In this document: one piece after another, positions 17,788 to 26,637 of the stretch
Layout of the letters: each line of letters starts with the position of its first letter
How positions within the stretch are numbered: position 1 is the first letter of the stretch
The notes under the pieces: model-generated
Told to the model about the DNA's origin: nothing
The model's input: only the letters and a program-made list of their open reading frames with translations
Database searches by the model: none
Origin: Cytophagaceae bacterium
Lineage (GTDB): Bacteria > Bacteroidota > Bacteroidia > Cytophagales > Spirosomataceae
Assembly (NCBI GenBank): GCA_016722655.1
Contig: JADKIR010000004.1
Coordinates: 2,852,001-2,916,000, forward strand
Reading direction: 5' to 3'
Length of the DNA: 64,000 nucleotides
Made by a program: the position numbers and the translations under genes

Positions 17788-18366
17788 TTACATTGAAATT
17801 TCTTTCCTGATTCTGCTGAGAGAATATTTTGTGATGCCCAGATAAGTAGCAATATGTTGCAAAGATACATTCTGGACAATATGTGGTTTTTCTTTCATCA
17901 ACTGCAAATATCTATCCTTTGCCTGGTCGGCGATGATAGACACGTTATGATTTTTTAATGCAAAATACGAATTTACCAATCTCCGCCGTCCGTGTTCTCT
18001 AAATGTTTCAATACTATGGAAGAGTTGCTGAAAAGTCTCAAAGTCTAATTGCCAGCACACACAATCGCTCAATGCCTGAATGTTTTCTCTGGTGGGGTTG
18101 CGAAGAAAAAACGATGACCAGTCAATCACGATCTCTGAGGTGCTGAAAAAGTTTGTGGTGATGTCGTTTCCATCGGTGTCGTTTACAAAAGAGCGGGCAA
18201 AGCCACTTTCCAAAAACCAGTAATGATTTTCTGTTTTTCCTTCCTGCAGAAAATACTCAGATTTAGAAAATTTCACTTGCCGAAATTTTGGGAGAATCAG
18301 TTCAAGCTCACTCTCTTTAAAGTCTTTCGGTGAGAAGATTGTTTTTAAAAAGTGTTCGTCTTGCAT
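17788..18366 (-). CDS. Crp/Fnr-family transcriptional regulator
   Basis: A 192-residue regulator with a cyclic-nucleotide-binding-like beta roll (about 20-110, VKFSKSEYFLQEGKTENHYWFLESGFAR) and a short C-terminal HTH (VSLQHIATYLGITKYSLSRIRKEI). The roll lacks the RxS cAMP-binding signature, as is usual in this Bacteroidota subgroup, so its ligand is unknown. It heads a probable operon with the YCII and membrane protein genes. The upstream 18367-18765 stretch shows no gene. Confidence 0.88.
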   Translation of the reverse strand: MQDEHFLKTIFSPKDFKESELELILPKFRQVKFSKSEYFLQEGKTENHYWFLESGFARSFVNDTDGNDITTNFFSTSEIVIDWSSFFLRNPTRENIQALSDCVCWQLDFETFQQLFHSIETFREHGRRRLVNSYFALKNHNVSIIADQAKDRYLQLMKEKPHIVQNVSLQHIATYLGITKYSLSRIRKEISM

Positions 18367-18765
18367 AGGGTTTTTGTTTTTGAAATGGAAGTTTGACGGT
18401 TTTCGAGCAAAAACTCCATTGTTTATAATACAGCAAAATCAGGGTTAATCAGCTCAAATTTATCATAAAAGCTTGAAAGTATTCGGTTATGTTCATTTAT
18501 TTCAATTTGAAAAAAAGACGCAATGGTATTTCAGGAAAGGAATTATAACCCCAACAATAGCTTCTATTGGATTTTATATTTAGTGCATTATTCAGAATTT
18601 TTTATCTTTATCAATAAGGGCATTGAAGTGTGTTTGGCTTTGGTTTCCAGATTTTTAACTATTTTATCAGTAGGTTTTTGGATTTAAGTCTTGCTTCCAA
18701 AATATAAATTAACTTAGGAATACCCTTAAAATTCTTTCATTTCGGATGCTTTGTATTGGAAAATT

Positions 18766-19452
18766 TTAAATATGATTCTTTATTCCTTTCAATAAAAGCC
18801 ATAGCATAATTGAAATTTCACTTACCAAACCCATTAATAGTGCAATGACAGTGACAGATCTGAAATCGGGAAAAAAAAGAAAAGAAACATAGTCAATTAG
18901 GTACCCAACACCACCCAGAAATAGTATTGTCCCAAAAAATTGAAGTATAAATTTCGATTTGTAAATCAATAATCCCAATGGGAAAAGCCAAAGCCCCCAG
19001 AACATTTGCCCAATTGAAACCATATTATTGTAAATATTTATGAATAATATCGAAAAATCAATTCTTTGGGTACTGTCAATTGATTTCAATAATTCTTCTT
19101 TTGCTATCATTAATGAGGTTAAATTGAATACCTCAGCTACAAATTGAAATGGAATAGAAATAAGGATAAGGGAAAACATAAATCTGGCTTGTTGAATACT
19201 CACATTTTTGAGTATTCGGTATAAAAATAATGCCATTAACAAAGTTGGAATCATGCTAATAATTCTACTTACAATACCAGTTCGGAATAGAAATTCATTT
19301 GCAATTATATTTTCTGCCATTTCTTTGGTACCGCTAATTCCTAATTTGAAAGAAACGAAAAAAACTCCATAAATAATCAATAAGATGTGCAGTAAGTAAA
19401 AAAAACCGGCTAATCTAGCCTCTTTTTCGAGTGTTTTTGTTGAATTATCCAT
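18766..19452 (-). CDS. DUF4386 membrane protein
   Basis: A 228-residue protein with six predicted membrane helices; the N-terminal EARLAGFFYLLHILLIIYG and the central MFWGLWLFPLGLLIYKSKF match the DUF4386 family. Function unknown. It lies 91 bp downstream of a Crp/Fnr gene on the same strand, a repeated pairing of regulator and membrane protein in this region. Confidence 0.85.
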   Translation of the reverse strand: MDNSTKTLEKEARLAGFFYLLHILLIIYGVFFVSFKLGISGTKEMAENIIANEFLFRTGIVSRIISMIPTLLMALFLYRILKNVSIQQARFMFSLILISIPFQFVAEVFNLTSLMIAKEELLKSIDSTQRIDFSILFINIYNNMVSIGQMFWGLWLFPLGLLIYKSKFILQFFGTILFLGGVGYLIDYVSFLFFPDFRSVTVIALLMGLVSEISIMLWLLLKGIKNHI

Positions 19453-19543
19453 GATGGTTTTTCTCTAAATTTTGAAACCAATTATTTTAAAATCAAATTT
19501 CTGTAATTCAGATGAAAGTCAATTTGACAAATATCAAATAATG

Positions 19544-20113
19544 CTATTTTTTAGCTCGCATCCGGCTTAAAGTTTCAAGAGTTATACCAAGGAAGGATGC
19601 TATATAGGTAAGTGGTACTCTCCTGATGATATTTGGATGCTGTTTTAATAAATTTTCATAACGTTGATGTGCAGTTTCGAAGTGAATTGAATCCATTCGG
19701 TTTTGAGAAAGAATAAGGGCTGCAGAAAGCAATTTACGAAACCAGGTTTCAATATCATGGTAAGTTGTTGAAAGTCTTATTAAATCATCATAATGGATTC
19801 CCCAAACTTCACAATTCTCTAAAGTTTGAATAATAAGGTGGCTTGGGGAACGCTGAAAAAAACTCTTTATTGAAAGCAAAAATTCTTCATCAAGAGCAAT
19901 CCACTCTGTTATTTCTTTTTCATTTTTATAATAGAAAATTCGTACAGATCCTTTCGCAACAAAATAAATGTAGTTACAAACTTGTTGTTCTCTTACTAAA
20001 AAATGTTCTTTCTGAATGTCCCAGGTTTTGAATGCCTTAAAAAATGCATCTTTGCTTTCAATTGATAGTGATGAAATAGCAAGAATGTAATTTTTGAGAG
20101 CTTCGTTAATCAT
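19544..20113 (-). CDS. Crp/Fnr-family transcriptional regulator
   Basis: A 189-residue regulator with an N-terminal cNMP-binding-like roll (FLVREQQVCNYIYFVAKGSVRIFYY) and a C-terminal HTH (VPLTYIASFLGITLETLSRMRAK). No cAMP-contact signature is visible. It probably controls the DUF4386 gene downstream, an inference from position. About 140 bp upstream of its start lies copy 1 of the 230-bp repeat family. Confidence 0.88.
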   Translation of the reverse strand: MINEALKNYILAISSLSIESKDAFFKAFKTWDIQKEHFLVREQQVCNYIYFVAKGSVRIFYYKNEKEITEWIALDEEFLLSIKSFFQRSPSHLIIQTLENCEVWGIHYDDLIRLSTTYHDIETWFRKLLSAALILSQNRMDSIHFETAHQRYENLLKQHPNIIRRVPLTYIASFLGITLETLSRMRAKK

Positions 20114-20251
20114 AATTTAAGAAGATTAAAGCCAGTTCCTTAGGATGGCAAAATTGGAAATATTACAGAAATGCATTTCTCAATCATCATATTAAATTTT
20201 AACTATTTTTGATATAACTGACTTGTAATTAATGCTTTTATTTAAAAATAA

Positions 20252-20482
20252 AATTACGTAAATATTTGTCTCATTGATTCGGAGTTTTGATTTTATTGTA
20301 TTCAAAATTAGTGAAATATCCTTTTTCAACAATTTAATTTATATAAATATCAAAATCATTTTTAACCTGAACATCAACTCTGATTGTTACATTCAAAAAA
20401 GATTTTGGCAGGAAATAGCCACGGTTAAAAGACCTTTATGAGGTTTGGAAGGTTGAAAGTTAAATCGTTCGTTGTATATTTT
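20252..20482 (-). repeat. 230-bp dispersed repeat, copy 1
   Basis: Related to copies at 23461, 26152 and 33031. The plus-strand core reads CTCATTGATTCGGAGTTTTG followed by a TTTTATTGTATTCAAAATTA block, then an AAATATCAAAATCA block and a terminal GGAAGGTT...AATCGTT block. It fills most of the gene-free stretch 20114-20551 upstream of the Crp/Fnr gene. Divergence among copies is moderate, so these are old. Confidence 0.7.
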
Positions 20483-20551
20483 CCTCAATATGAATGCTAA
20501 GATTTTGTAGGGCAGAATGTCAAGCAAATCATAAGATATTTTATCCTGTTT

Positions 20552-21616
20552 TTATTTCCATTTCTGTTCTAAGTCGAGGAGGTATTGTTTTCGCCAAAGT
20601 CCACCACCATAACCGGTCAGTTTTCCATCAGTGCCAATCACCCTATGACAAGGTACAATTATAGACACCCGGTTCAAGCCATTTGCATTGGCAACTGCTC
20701 TAGCAGCACCCGGAATATTTATTGAATCTGCTTGCTCTTTGTATGTTTTTGTGGTACCGAATGGGATATTTCGTAATTCATTCCAAACCTGATTTTGAAA
20801 TGCAGTACCCGGTGTGGAGAGTGGCACAGTAAAGATCTTTCTCTTACCTTCAAAATACTCATTGAGTTCTTGCTCTAATCTTTCAAAATGCTGATTGTTG
20901 CCTTGAACGATTGTTGCGTTGAATAATTTTGCCAACGATTTTAATTCTGTTTCAAGCATTTTGCGGTCTGTGAATTCCAATAAACAGATGCCTTCCTCCA
21001 CAGCACAAGCTATCATAGTTCCTAATGGCGTTTCAATACGTTTAAGGTCAATTATTTTTTCTTTTTTACTATTTTTTGGAGAAATCCCAAATATAGATTT
21101 AAAGGATTCGGAAAAACCACTTAGAGACTCAAATCCTGAGTCAAATGCGGTTTCAGTAACCGAATCACCATTTTGTATTTTTTTAAAAGCTGAATTTATT
21201 CTGAATATTCTCTGGTAAGCCTGAAATGTAATTCCGTGATTTTTTAGAAACCAACGTCGTACCTGATTGGGCTCTAAACCTCTTTTAACGAGATCATAAT
21301 CCTTCAATTTATTGCCTGGATTTGAGATTAATTCATCAATTAATTTTTTAATCGAGTCAGGAGTTTCATTTAATTTTTCAATGGGTTTACATACTTTACA
21401 GGGTCGATATCCTCTTAAAATACATTCTTTTGAAGTTTTAAAAAATTCGACATTTTCTCTTTTGGGTTTTCGGGCCGTACACGATGGCCGGCAAAATATG
21501 CCTGTGGTTTTTACTGCTGTAAAAAAAATCCCCTCAAAGTTGGTGTCCTTATTTAAGGATGCCTGATACATGATATCGTCGGTCAGCTCCGCCTGAATTT
21601 GAGAATGAGTCATCAT
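20552..21616 (-). CDS. ada: Bifunctional Ada: methyl-sensing regulator and O6-alkylguanine-DNA alkyltransferase
   Basis: Ada repairs alkylated DNA by irreversible methyl transfer and activates the adaptive response. The 354-residue product has all parts: zinc-binding N-terminal domain with Cys42, Cys46, Cys73 and Cys76 (FCRPSC, RPCKVC), an AraC-type HTH region (about 110-180), a ribonuclease-H-like linker, and the alkyltransferase domain with acceptor Cys323 in VPCHRVIG. Two adjacent ATGs are possible at the start. The 57 bp just upstream are shared with the region before the next gene, which may be a joint control element. Confidence 0.93.
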   Translation of the reverse strand: MMTHSQIQAELTDDIMYQASLNKDTNFEGIFFTAVKTTGIFCRPSCTARKPKRENVEFFKTSKECILRGYRPCKVCKPIEKLNETPDSIKKLIDELISNPGNKLKDYDLVKRGLEPNQVRRWFLKNHGITFQAYQRIFRINSAFKKIQNGDSVTETAFDSGFESLSGFSESFKSIFGISPKNSKKEKIIDLKRIETPLGTMIACAVEEGICLLEFTDRKMLETELKSLAKLFNATIVQGNNQHFERLEQELNEYFEGKRKIFTVPLSTPGTAFQNQVWNELRNIPFGTTKTYKEQADSINIPGAARAVANANGLNRVSIIVPCHRVIGTDGKLTGYGGGLWRKQYLLDLEQKWK

Positions 21617-21638
21617 ATTTTGACATTTTAGATTCAGT

Positions 21639-21695
21639 AAAAGTAGTATATCATTTAAAATTACTACAACCGAAATATTGACAAGTATTTTATTT
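21639..21695 (-). promoter_or_regulatory. Upstream element shared by ada and the neighbouring beta-barrel gene (copy A)
   Basis: This 57-bp block recurs at 22213-22269. The best conserved part, on the plus strand, is CTACAACCGAAA-T/A-ATTGACAAG followed by TATTTT. Both copies lie 20-80 bp upstream of a minus-strand start codon. On the minus strand each contains TTG about 20 nt before a TAnnTTT-like box, so the block probably carries the promoter and an operator. Confidence 0.5.
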
Positions 21696-22196
21696 GTTAA
21701 GATTAAAGGAAAGATTTAAAATGGCTCTTGTATTTAAGCTTATAGATTTTTGGCTGTAAGCTCCGCCCACACAAAGTGGAATTCCGATAGATCCCCAATT
21801 ATAAGCTCGGTTTAGAAAAAAACATACTCCACCTGTATTTACCCATACGTTCTGGTTATTTTTTTGTGGCGGGAAATACGTTAATTCACCAAACCAGTTG
21901 GTATGTAATTTCCAGTCTTCATCAAGATTTTTAGTGTGGATATTACTACCAAAAAATGTGAATAGCCCCCAATTGTCTTCTTTGTTTTCAAAACCGGCAA
22001 ATTCAATAAATTTTGATTTGTAGCCTAATCCAAAACCGGTCGCCAGGGCAGGGGTATAATAATTTGACCTTTTACTTAAATTGAAGTTTGCCACATTAGC
22101 CATTCTAATAAAATAGTTGGTTTGGATCTTTTGACTGTAGCCTTCCAAAACTGAAAATAAAATAAATAGAACCAGGATTGTCTTTTTGTTTGTCAT
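21690..22196 (-). CDS. Hypothetical outer-membrane beta-barrel-like protein
   Basis: A 168-residue protein with a signal peptide (cleavage about residue 22, GYS|QKI) and alternating strands rich in aromatic residues (GLGYKSKFIEFAGFENKEDNWGLFTFF, ending ILNLSFNLNK). The terminal aromatic strand suggests a small outer-membrane barrel. No family recognised. It lies upstream of ada on the same strand and the two share an upstream element. The following stretch 22197-22493 contains only that element and an 8-bp hairpin (AGTCAGAA). Confidence 0.7.
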   Translation of the reverse strand: MTNKKTILVLFILFSVLEGYSQKIQTNYFIRMANVANFNLSKRSNYYTPALATGFGLGYKSKFIEFAGFENKEDNWGLFTFFGSNIHTKNLDEDWKLHTNWFGELTYFPPQKNNQNVWVNTGGVCFFLNRAYNWGSIGIPLCVGGAYSQKSISLNTRAILNLSFNLNK

Positions 22197-22212
22197 TGTC
22201 TTTTTTAATGCA

Positions 22213-22269
22213 AAAAGACTATATCATAGACAAGGCTACAACCGAAAAATTGACAAGTATTTTTTTTAG
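22213..22269 (-). promoter_or_regulatory. Shared upstream element, copy B
   Basis: Second copy of the block described at 21639-21695, located 17-73 bp upstream of the beta-barrel protein start. The 26-nt core differs at one position from copy A. Confidence 0.5.
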
Positions 22270-22493
22270 TAATGTTTATGGCCTGCAGAAAAAGTCAGAA
22301 GTAGATGAGCTGGTTCTGACTAAGGCTCTTTGGAGTATATTTTGTGCAAGGGTTTTTGAAATAATAGTTAAAAAAACTTTCATGGGAATCTTAAAAACAC
22401 TTTCTTATTATTTTTAAATTAAACAATTGCATGTTTTTCTGCAGAATCTATTTAATTCAGTCCCTACTTTTACAATAAGTCCAGGATAACATA

Positions 22494-23327
22494 TTAAACT
22501 TGTTCATTAAGTTTTGCCAATCCATCTTTCATTGCTTTAACCTGGTCTGGTGAGTGTCCCTGCCAATGGGTGACTTCACCAACTATCTTAAATGGGCTGG
22601 TTGAACGATAAGATTTTGTCGGGTTACCCGGAAACTTTTTGTCTGTCAGGTCAGGGTCGTCTTCAATTGGCCCTGTTGGTTCAACCAAATAAATTCTTTC
22701 CCGATTTTCGCCCAATCCAAGTTCAGCACCCCAAATTGCAGCATCTAGCGTTGCGGAAAGAAAAATGTATTTTGCATTTTTCCTTTGTCTATAGTTGGAG
22801 TTGTTACCGACTTCAATAAAGTCGCCAGGTTTGAGGTCAGCCTTTGTCCCGTGAAAATAAATTTGAGCAAATGGAGTTGCACTTCTTGCTATGTTAATAA
22901 GCTCTCTTTCTAACCTGTCAAAGTTCTCCTCGTTTTTTGGTCCGGCAAAACCTTTGATTTTATCGCATTCTTCGACCGTATTAAAAATCATGCGGAAGGA
23001 AATTTTAGATTTTGAATCGTTTATACCTTCAAACCCTACTTCCATGTCAAAAAGCGGCTGGGAAGTCCTGGTCCAACGGATTAATTTTTTGGGCTCAACA
23101 ATTTTAAACACAGATGAGTTTTCATAGTTACCCTTTTCCGGCCCATGCATGGTTAAAATCCATTTTCCTTCAGGTTGTAAATCAAATTCATGAATAGTGT
23201 TAGTAAATCCCTCAGGTCCCCACCATTTTTTTAAATGAAGTGGATTGGCAAACGCCTGATATAACATATCTAAAGGAGCATTCACTTCTCTCGAACTGTA
23301 AATTTCATTGTCAGAATTTGAACTCAT
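22494..23327 (-). CDS. arr: SRPBCC (AHSA1) domain fused to rifampin ADP-ribosyltransferase (Arr)
   Basis: A 277-residue fusion. The N-terminal half (about 8-145) is an AHSA1-type SRPBCC fold (REVNAPLDMLYQAFANPLHLKKWWGPEGF, LQPEGKWILTMHGP). The C-terminal half (about 150-277) is a complete Arr: IYFHGTKADLKPGD with the catalytic His, NSNYRQRKNAKYIFLSATLD, GAELGLGENRERIYLVEPTG, EDDPDL and DKKFPGNPTKSYRS. Arr transfers ADP-ribose from NAD+ to the C23 hydroxyl of rifampin, giving resistance. Free-standing Arr proteins are about 140 residues, so the SRPBCC half is an addition. I chose the ATG at 23327; the frame remains open 21 codons upstream but the SRPBCC fold starts after this Met. Resistance activity is inferred from homology. 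Confidence 0.88.
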   Translation of the reverse strand: MSSNSDNEIYSSREVNAPLDMLYQAFANPLHLKKWWGPEGFTNTIHEFDLQPEGKWILTMHGPEKGNYENSSVFKIVEPKKLIRWTRTSQPLFDMEVGFEGINDSKSKISFRMIFNTVEECDKIKGFAGPKNEENFDRLERELINIARSATPFAQIYFHGTKADLKPGDFIEVGNNSNYRQRKNAKYIFLSATLDAAIWGAELGLGENRERIYLVEPTGPIEDDPDLTDKKFPGNPTKSYRSTSPFKIVGEVTHWQGHSPDQVKAMKDGLAKLNEQV

Positions 23328-23460
23328 ATTTTTTAAAATTATTAAATGTCTGTCTGTTTTGATGGTATTAAAATGACCGCTAGCTAGCATGAATATGAAA
23401 CTTATTTTAACTGTTTCATAAACTTCTTTTTGAATTAATTTTTTTTTAAAATTATCTCTT

Positions 23461-23665
23461 TATGAATACTTAAACTGCAAATAGGCAATCACTTTAATAT
23501 CAATCTCATTGATCTGATGTTTTGATTTTAAAGTATTCAAAATTAGTGATTTTCTTTTTTTTGCCAATGGTTATCTGTTGATTATCAAAATCAATTTTTA
23601 TTATGGAACCATGGCTTCTGGGGAAGGTTAGGTTTAAATTAAATCAATCGTTTAAATGATACTGA
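23461..23665 (-). repeat. 230-bp dispersed repeat, copy 2
   Basis: Shares with the other copies ATGAATACTTAAACTGCAAA, then an ATCAATCTCATTGATC block, a GTATTCAAAATTAGTGATTT block, ATCAAAATCAATTTTTATTA and GGGGAAGGTTAGGTTTAAAT. It fills the gap between rsgA and the SRPBCC-Arr gene, in the same orientation relative to the downstream minus-strand gene as the other copies. Confidence 0.75.
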
Positions 23666-23735
23666 TTCAGTTTAATTTATGTACTCTGTTGTCAAATCTA
23701 TTTGTTCCGATATATTCATATCTCTTATTTAGAGT

Positions 23736-24806
23736 TTAGAAAATATTTCTCTTCATATCTTTTTTATAGTTTTTAAGCACTTTTCCAAACTCTTTATCTT
23801 TTTTTCGTCTCTCTTCAACGCTGGATTCAAAATGTGCTTTTTCCCGCTCCATTTTTAGATAGTTTTCATAAGATTTTTTGTCGATTTCTCCGTTTTCAAC
23901 TGCTTCTAATACCGAACAACCGATTTCACTTGTATGCGTACAATCTTTAAATCTGCAATCAAGAGAAAGCTGGACAATTCTGTCAAAAGTGGTCTCTAGT
24001 CCACTTGATGTGTCCGCAATTCCTACTTCTCTCATTCCTGGATTGTCAACAAGGATTCCACCATTTTCAAGGACAATTAATTCTCTGTGACTTGTTATGT
24101 GTCTTCCTTTATTTGTGCTATGGCTTATTGAATCTGTTCTCATTAAGGCTTTCCCTGAGAGATTGTTCAATAATGTTGACTTTCCCACTCCTGATGAACC
24201 AAGCATACAATAGGTTTTGCCTTTTTCAATGGTCATTTTCAGGGCTTCGTATCCATCCTGAGTTTCGTTACTAATCGCAAAAACGGCAATGTCTTTTATT
24301 CGCTGTTTAATACTGTCAGTAATTTCAGTTAGCTTTTGCTCACTAATTAAATCAGTTTTCGTCAATACAATTATGGGTTTAACTTTTGACGAATAACATA
24401 TGGTCAGATATCTTTCAAGTCTGTTGATATTAAAGTCTCTGTCGACGGCCTGAATCAGAAATGCATAATCAATATTTGTAGCTATTATTTGTATCTCTCC
24501 AAATTGACCGACGGCTTGTCTTGTAATCATTGATAGTCTTGGCAGTATTTTATGGATTACCGAAAATTCAGCATCGTATGTTGTCAATGCAACCCAATCG
24601 CCAACCGCAGGGAAATCTACCCGGCTTTTTGCTGAAAATCGTAGATTTCCGGTTATTTCGGCTTCATATTCACCGTTTTCGGTTTTTACAATATATCTTT
24701 CCTTATGCTCGGCAATGACTCTGCCAATCTCAAAGTCTGAAAGCTTATGCTCAACGCTTAACTTCCGGAGTTTGTCATTGTATCCAAGATCTTCTAATTT
24801 CATCAT
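23736..24806 (-). CDS. rsgA: Ribosome small subunit-dependent GTPase A
   Basis: RsgA (YjeQ) is a circularly permuted GTPase that helps late maturation of the 30S subunit. The order of motifs is as expected: an OB-fold N-terminal domain, G4 LTKTD, then G1 GSSGVGKST, G3 DNPGM, and a C-terminal zinc knuckle built from C-X4-C-X-H-X5-C (CRFKDCTHTSEIGC). I chose the paired ATGs at 24806/24803 (MMKLEDLGYND), which gives about 355 residues, the usual length; the longer open frame up to 24959 begins with non-family sequence. Being in an accessory stretch between repeat copies it may be a second, YloQ-like paralogue. Confidence 0.92.
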   Translation of the reverse strand: MMKLEDLGYNDKLRKLSVEHKLSDFEIGRVIAEHKERYIVKTENGEYEAEITGNLRFSAKSRVDFPAVGDWVALTTYDAEFSVIHKILPRLSMITRQAVGQFGEIQIIATNIDYAFLIQAVDRDFNINRLERYLTICYSSKVKPIIVLTKTDLISEQKLTEITDSIKQRIKDIAVFAISNETQDGYEALKMTIEKGKTYCMLGSSGVGKSTLLNNLSGKALMRTDSISHSTNKGRHITSHRELIVLENGGILVDNPGMREVGIADTSSGLETTFDRIVQLSLDCRFKDCTHTSEIGCSVLEAVENGEIDKKSYENYLKMEREKAHFESSVEERRKKDKEFGKVLKNYKKDMKRNIF

Positions 24807-24981
24807 TTCTGTTATGTTTTTGTATTTTATGGGTGGGATGGTAATGGTTTCCCGGTTTGGCGATTTAGCAGACTTATAGCACAAAAATTCAATAGAATTA
24901 TTGCTGTCTAATCTTATACAAATGTTTGATAGAAACACCTGAGCCGCCTTTTTGCCCAACTACTTTTAGCAATAGCTATTT

Positions 24982-26094
24982 TTAGTTTGTCCAGGGTTCT
25001 TTGTGTTTAGCGTCCATAAATTTTTCACCGTCAAAAATGCATAATCCTTGCCAGGTGCCAAACCAAAGTTGTCCTTTTTTATCTTCAAAGATACTAAGTA
25101 CCAGATTTGAAGTTAATCCGTTTTCAGTAGTATATAATGTGAAATTTGTCCCATCATATTTATATACTCCAACATTTTCCGCTGTAAACCAAATGTTCCC
25201 TTTACTATCTTCATAAAGCCCACCGGTTTCTACACCTGCAATAATTCCTTCCTTAGTGAAGTTCGTGTACGTTTTACCATCAAACTTGCTCATACCACCA
25301 TAAAAAGTTCCGATCCAAATATTCCCTTGCTTGTCTTCCAGGATATCCGTAGCATTATTGCTAGTCAGTCCATTTTGGTTGGTTAAATGAGTAAATTCCC
25401 CTTTATTGTATTTAAAAACTCCATTTCCATCAGTAGCAAGCCAAATGGTTCCACTTTTTCCTTCTATAATTTTAAAAACCAATTTATCAGATAGCATGTG
25501 CTGCGGATTTTCGACCACTGAATCTGGCAATGAAAAAGGTATAAACTTCTCTCCATCAAAATGTGAAACTCCTTCATACCCACCAACCCAAACTAATCCG
25601 CTTTTGTCAACGATTAATCCCCAAATTTCCTCATCATCGCCGGGCAATCCTTCTTTTTTTGAAAATGTTGTAAACTCTTTACCGTCATATTTTATGAGTC
25701 CTTTGGATGTTCCAAACCATAAATTACCTGCTTTTTCTTCTACAATCTCTAAAACCCTAAAATTAGGGTTGATTCCCGCAATCGTGATTTTTTCAAGTGT
25801 TTGTCCATCATAACGGATAATCCCGTCGCCATTTGTACCAAACCAATAAATCCCTTTATTGTCCTGATGCATTGTCCTTACAAACTCTCTTACCATTCCA
25901 TTTAAGTTGGTGTGAATTTGAGGAAATGTCGTGTTTTGAGTCAAAATGAGTGGTAGAGTGTTTACTTCATTTTCTTTTAAATTAGCAACAGATTTTTCTT
26001 TCACTAGCCTCGTACACGATGTGATTTGAATTGTCAGAAGAACTAAAATGAAGTTCTTTGTATTTAAAATCATCTTATCACTAATTTTTACCAT
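24982..26094 (-). CDS. Two-component-regulator-type beta-propeller lipoprotein
   Basis: A 370-residue protein with an SPII-like signal (ending QITSC) and about seven propeller repeats of the sensor type (DNKGIYWFGTNGDGIIRYDG, EKAGNLWFGTSKGLIKYDG and so on to the end). This propeller is the ligand-sensing periplasmic domain of hybrid two-component systems, yet here no membrane helix, kinase or response-regulator part follows; the protein ends after the last blade. It may therefore be a free sensor or scaffold, or a scavenged domain. Start: the upstream ATG gives 7 extra residues before a second possible Met (MILNTKN). Confidence 0.85.
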   Translation of the reverse strand: MVKISDKMILNTKNFILVLLTIQITSCTRLVKEKSVANLKENEVNTLPLILTQNTTFPQIHTNLNGMVREFVRTMHQDNKGIYWFGTNGDGIIRYDGQTLEKITIAGINPNFRVLEIVEEKAGNLWFGTSKGLIKYDGKEFTTFSKKEGLPGDDEEIWGLIVDKSGLVWVGGYEGVSHFDGEKFIPFSLPDSVVENPQHMLSDKLVFKIIEGKSGTIWLATDGNGVFKYNKGEFTHLTNQNGLTSNNATDILEDKQGNIWIGTFYGGMSKFDGKTYTNFTKEGIIAGVETGGLYEDSKGNIWFTAENVGVYKYDGTNFTLYTTENGLTSNLVLSIFEDKKGQLWFGTWQGLCIFDGEKFMDAKHKEPWTN

Positions 26095-26151
26095 AATGTC
26101 GGTTTTTTAATTTGGCTAATAAAAATATCTACCCAATCCATTTTTAGATTT

Positions 26152-26401
26152 GCTTAAATATTTCATTTGTACCTAATCTATGAAATTAATAATCTATTGG
26201 CTATGAATACTTAAACTGAAAAAAGGCAATCGCATTAATATCAATCTTATTGATCCCATTTTTTGATTTTATTGTATTCAAAATTAATGATTTTTCTTTT
26301 TCGGTCTATAGATTTCTGTGGATTTTCCAAATCAAATTATCTTCTGGTATTATCCTTGCCGGGGAAAAGGTGGGATTAGGTAAAATCAATTGTTTAAATT
26401 A
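26152..26401 (-). repeat. 230-bp dispersed repeat, copy 3
   Basis: The longest copy together with that at 33031. It begins with CTTAAATATTTCATTTGTAC and runs through ATTGGCTATGAATACTTAAA, the ATTGTATTCAAAATTAATGA core, TTTTTCTTTTTCGGTCTATA and a terminal GGGGAAAAGGTGGGATTAGG block. It lies 58 bp upstream of the propeller lipoprotein start; the rest of 26095-26637 shows nothing further. Confidence 0.75.
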
Positions 26402-26637
26402 ATATTTTATTGATATCGTTTTATTTTCAACCTCAAAACAAAAGTTGAAGATAAACCAAACTCTGCCCGGTGGTTTTCATTATAAATGCTACGTTTTTCC
26501 ATTATTGTATATCGAACAACTTGCCCCGTAATGCTGGGAAGCATTTGTTGTTTCTTCGTTGTTTATGAGCTTCTATAAAATTGTCAGATTAGATTTTTAC
26601 TTTTTAAAATTGTTTATGATTGTCATTTGATAATTTT

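Noticed and set aside
22178..22417. Plus-strand frame of 79 codons
   Set aside because: It includes the shared upstream element on its opposite strand and has no recognisable product or ribosome site.
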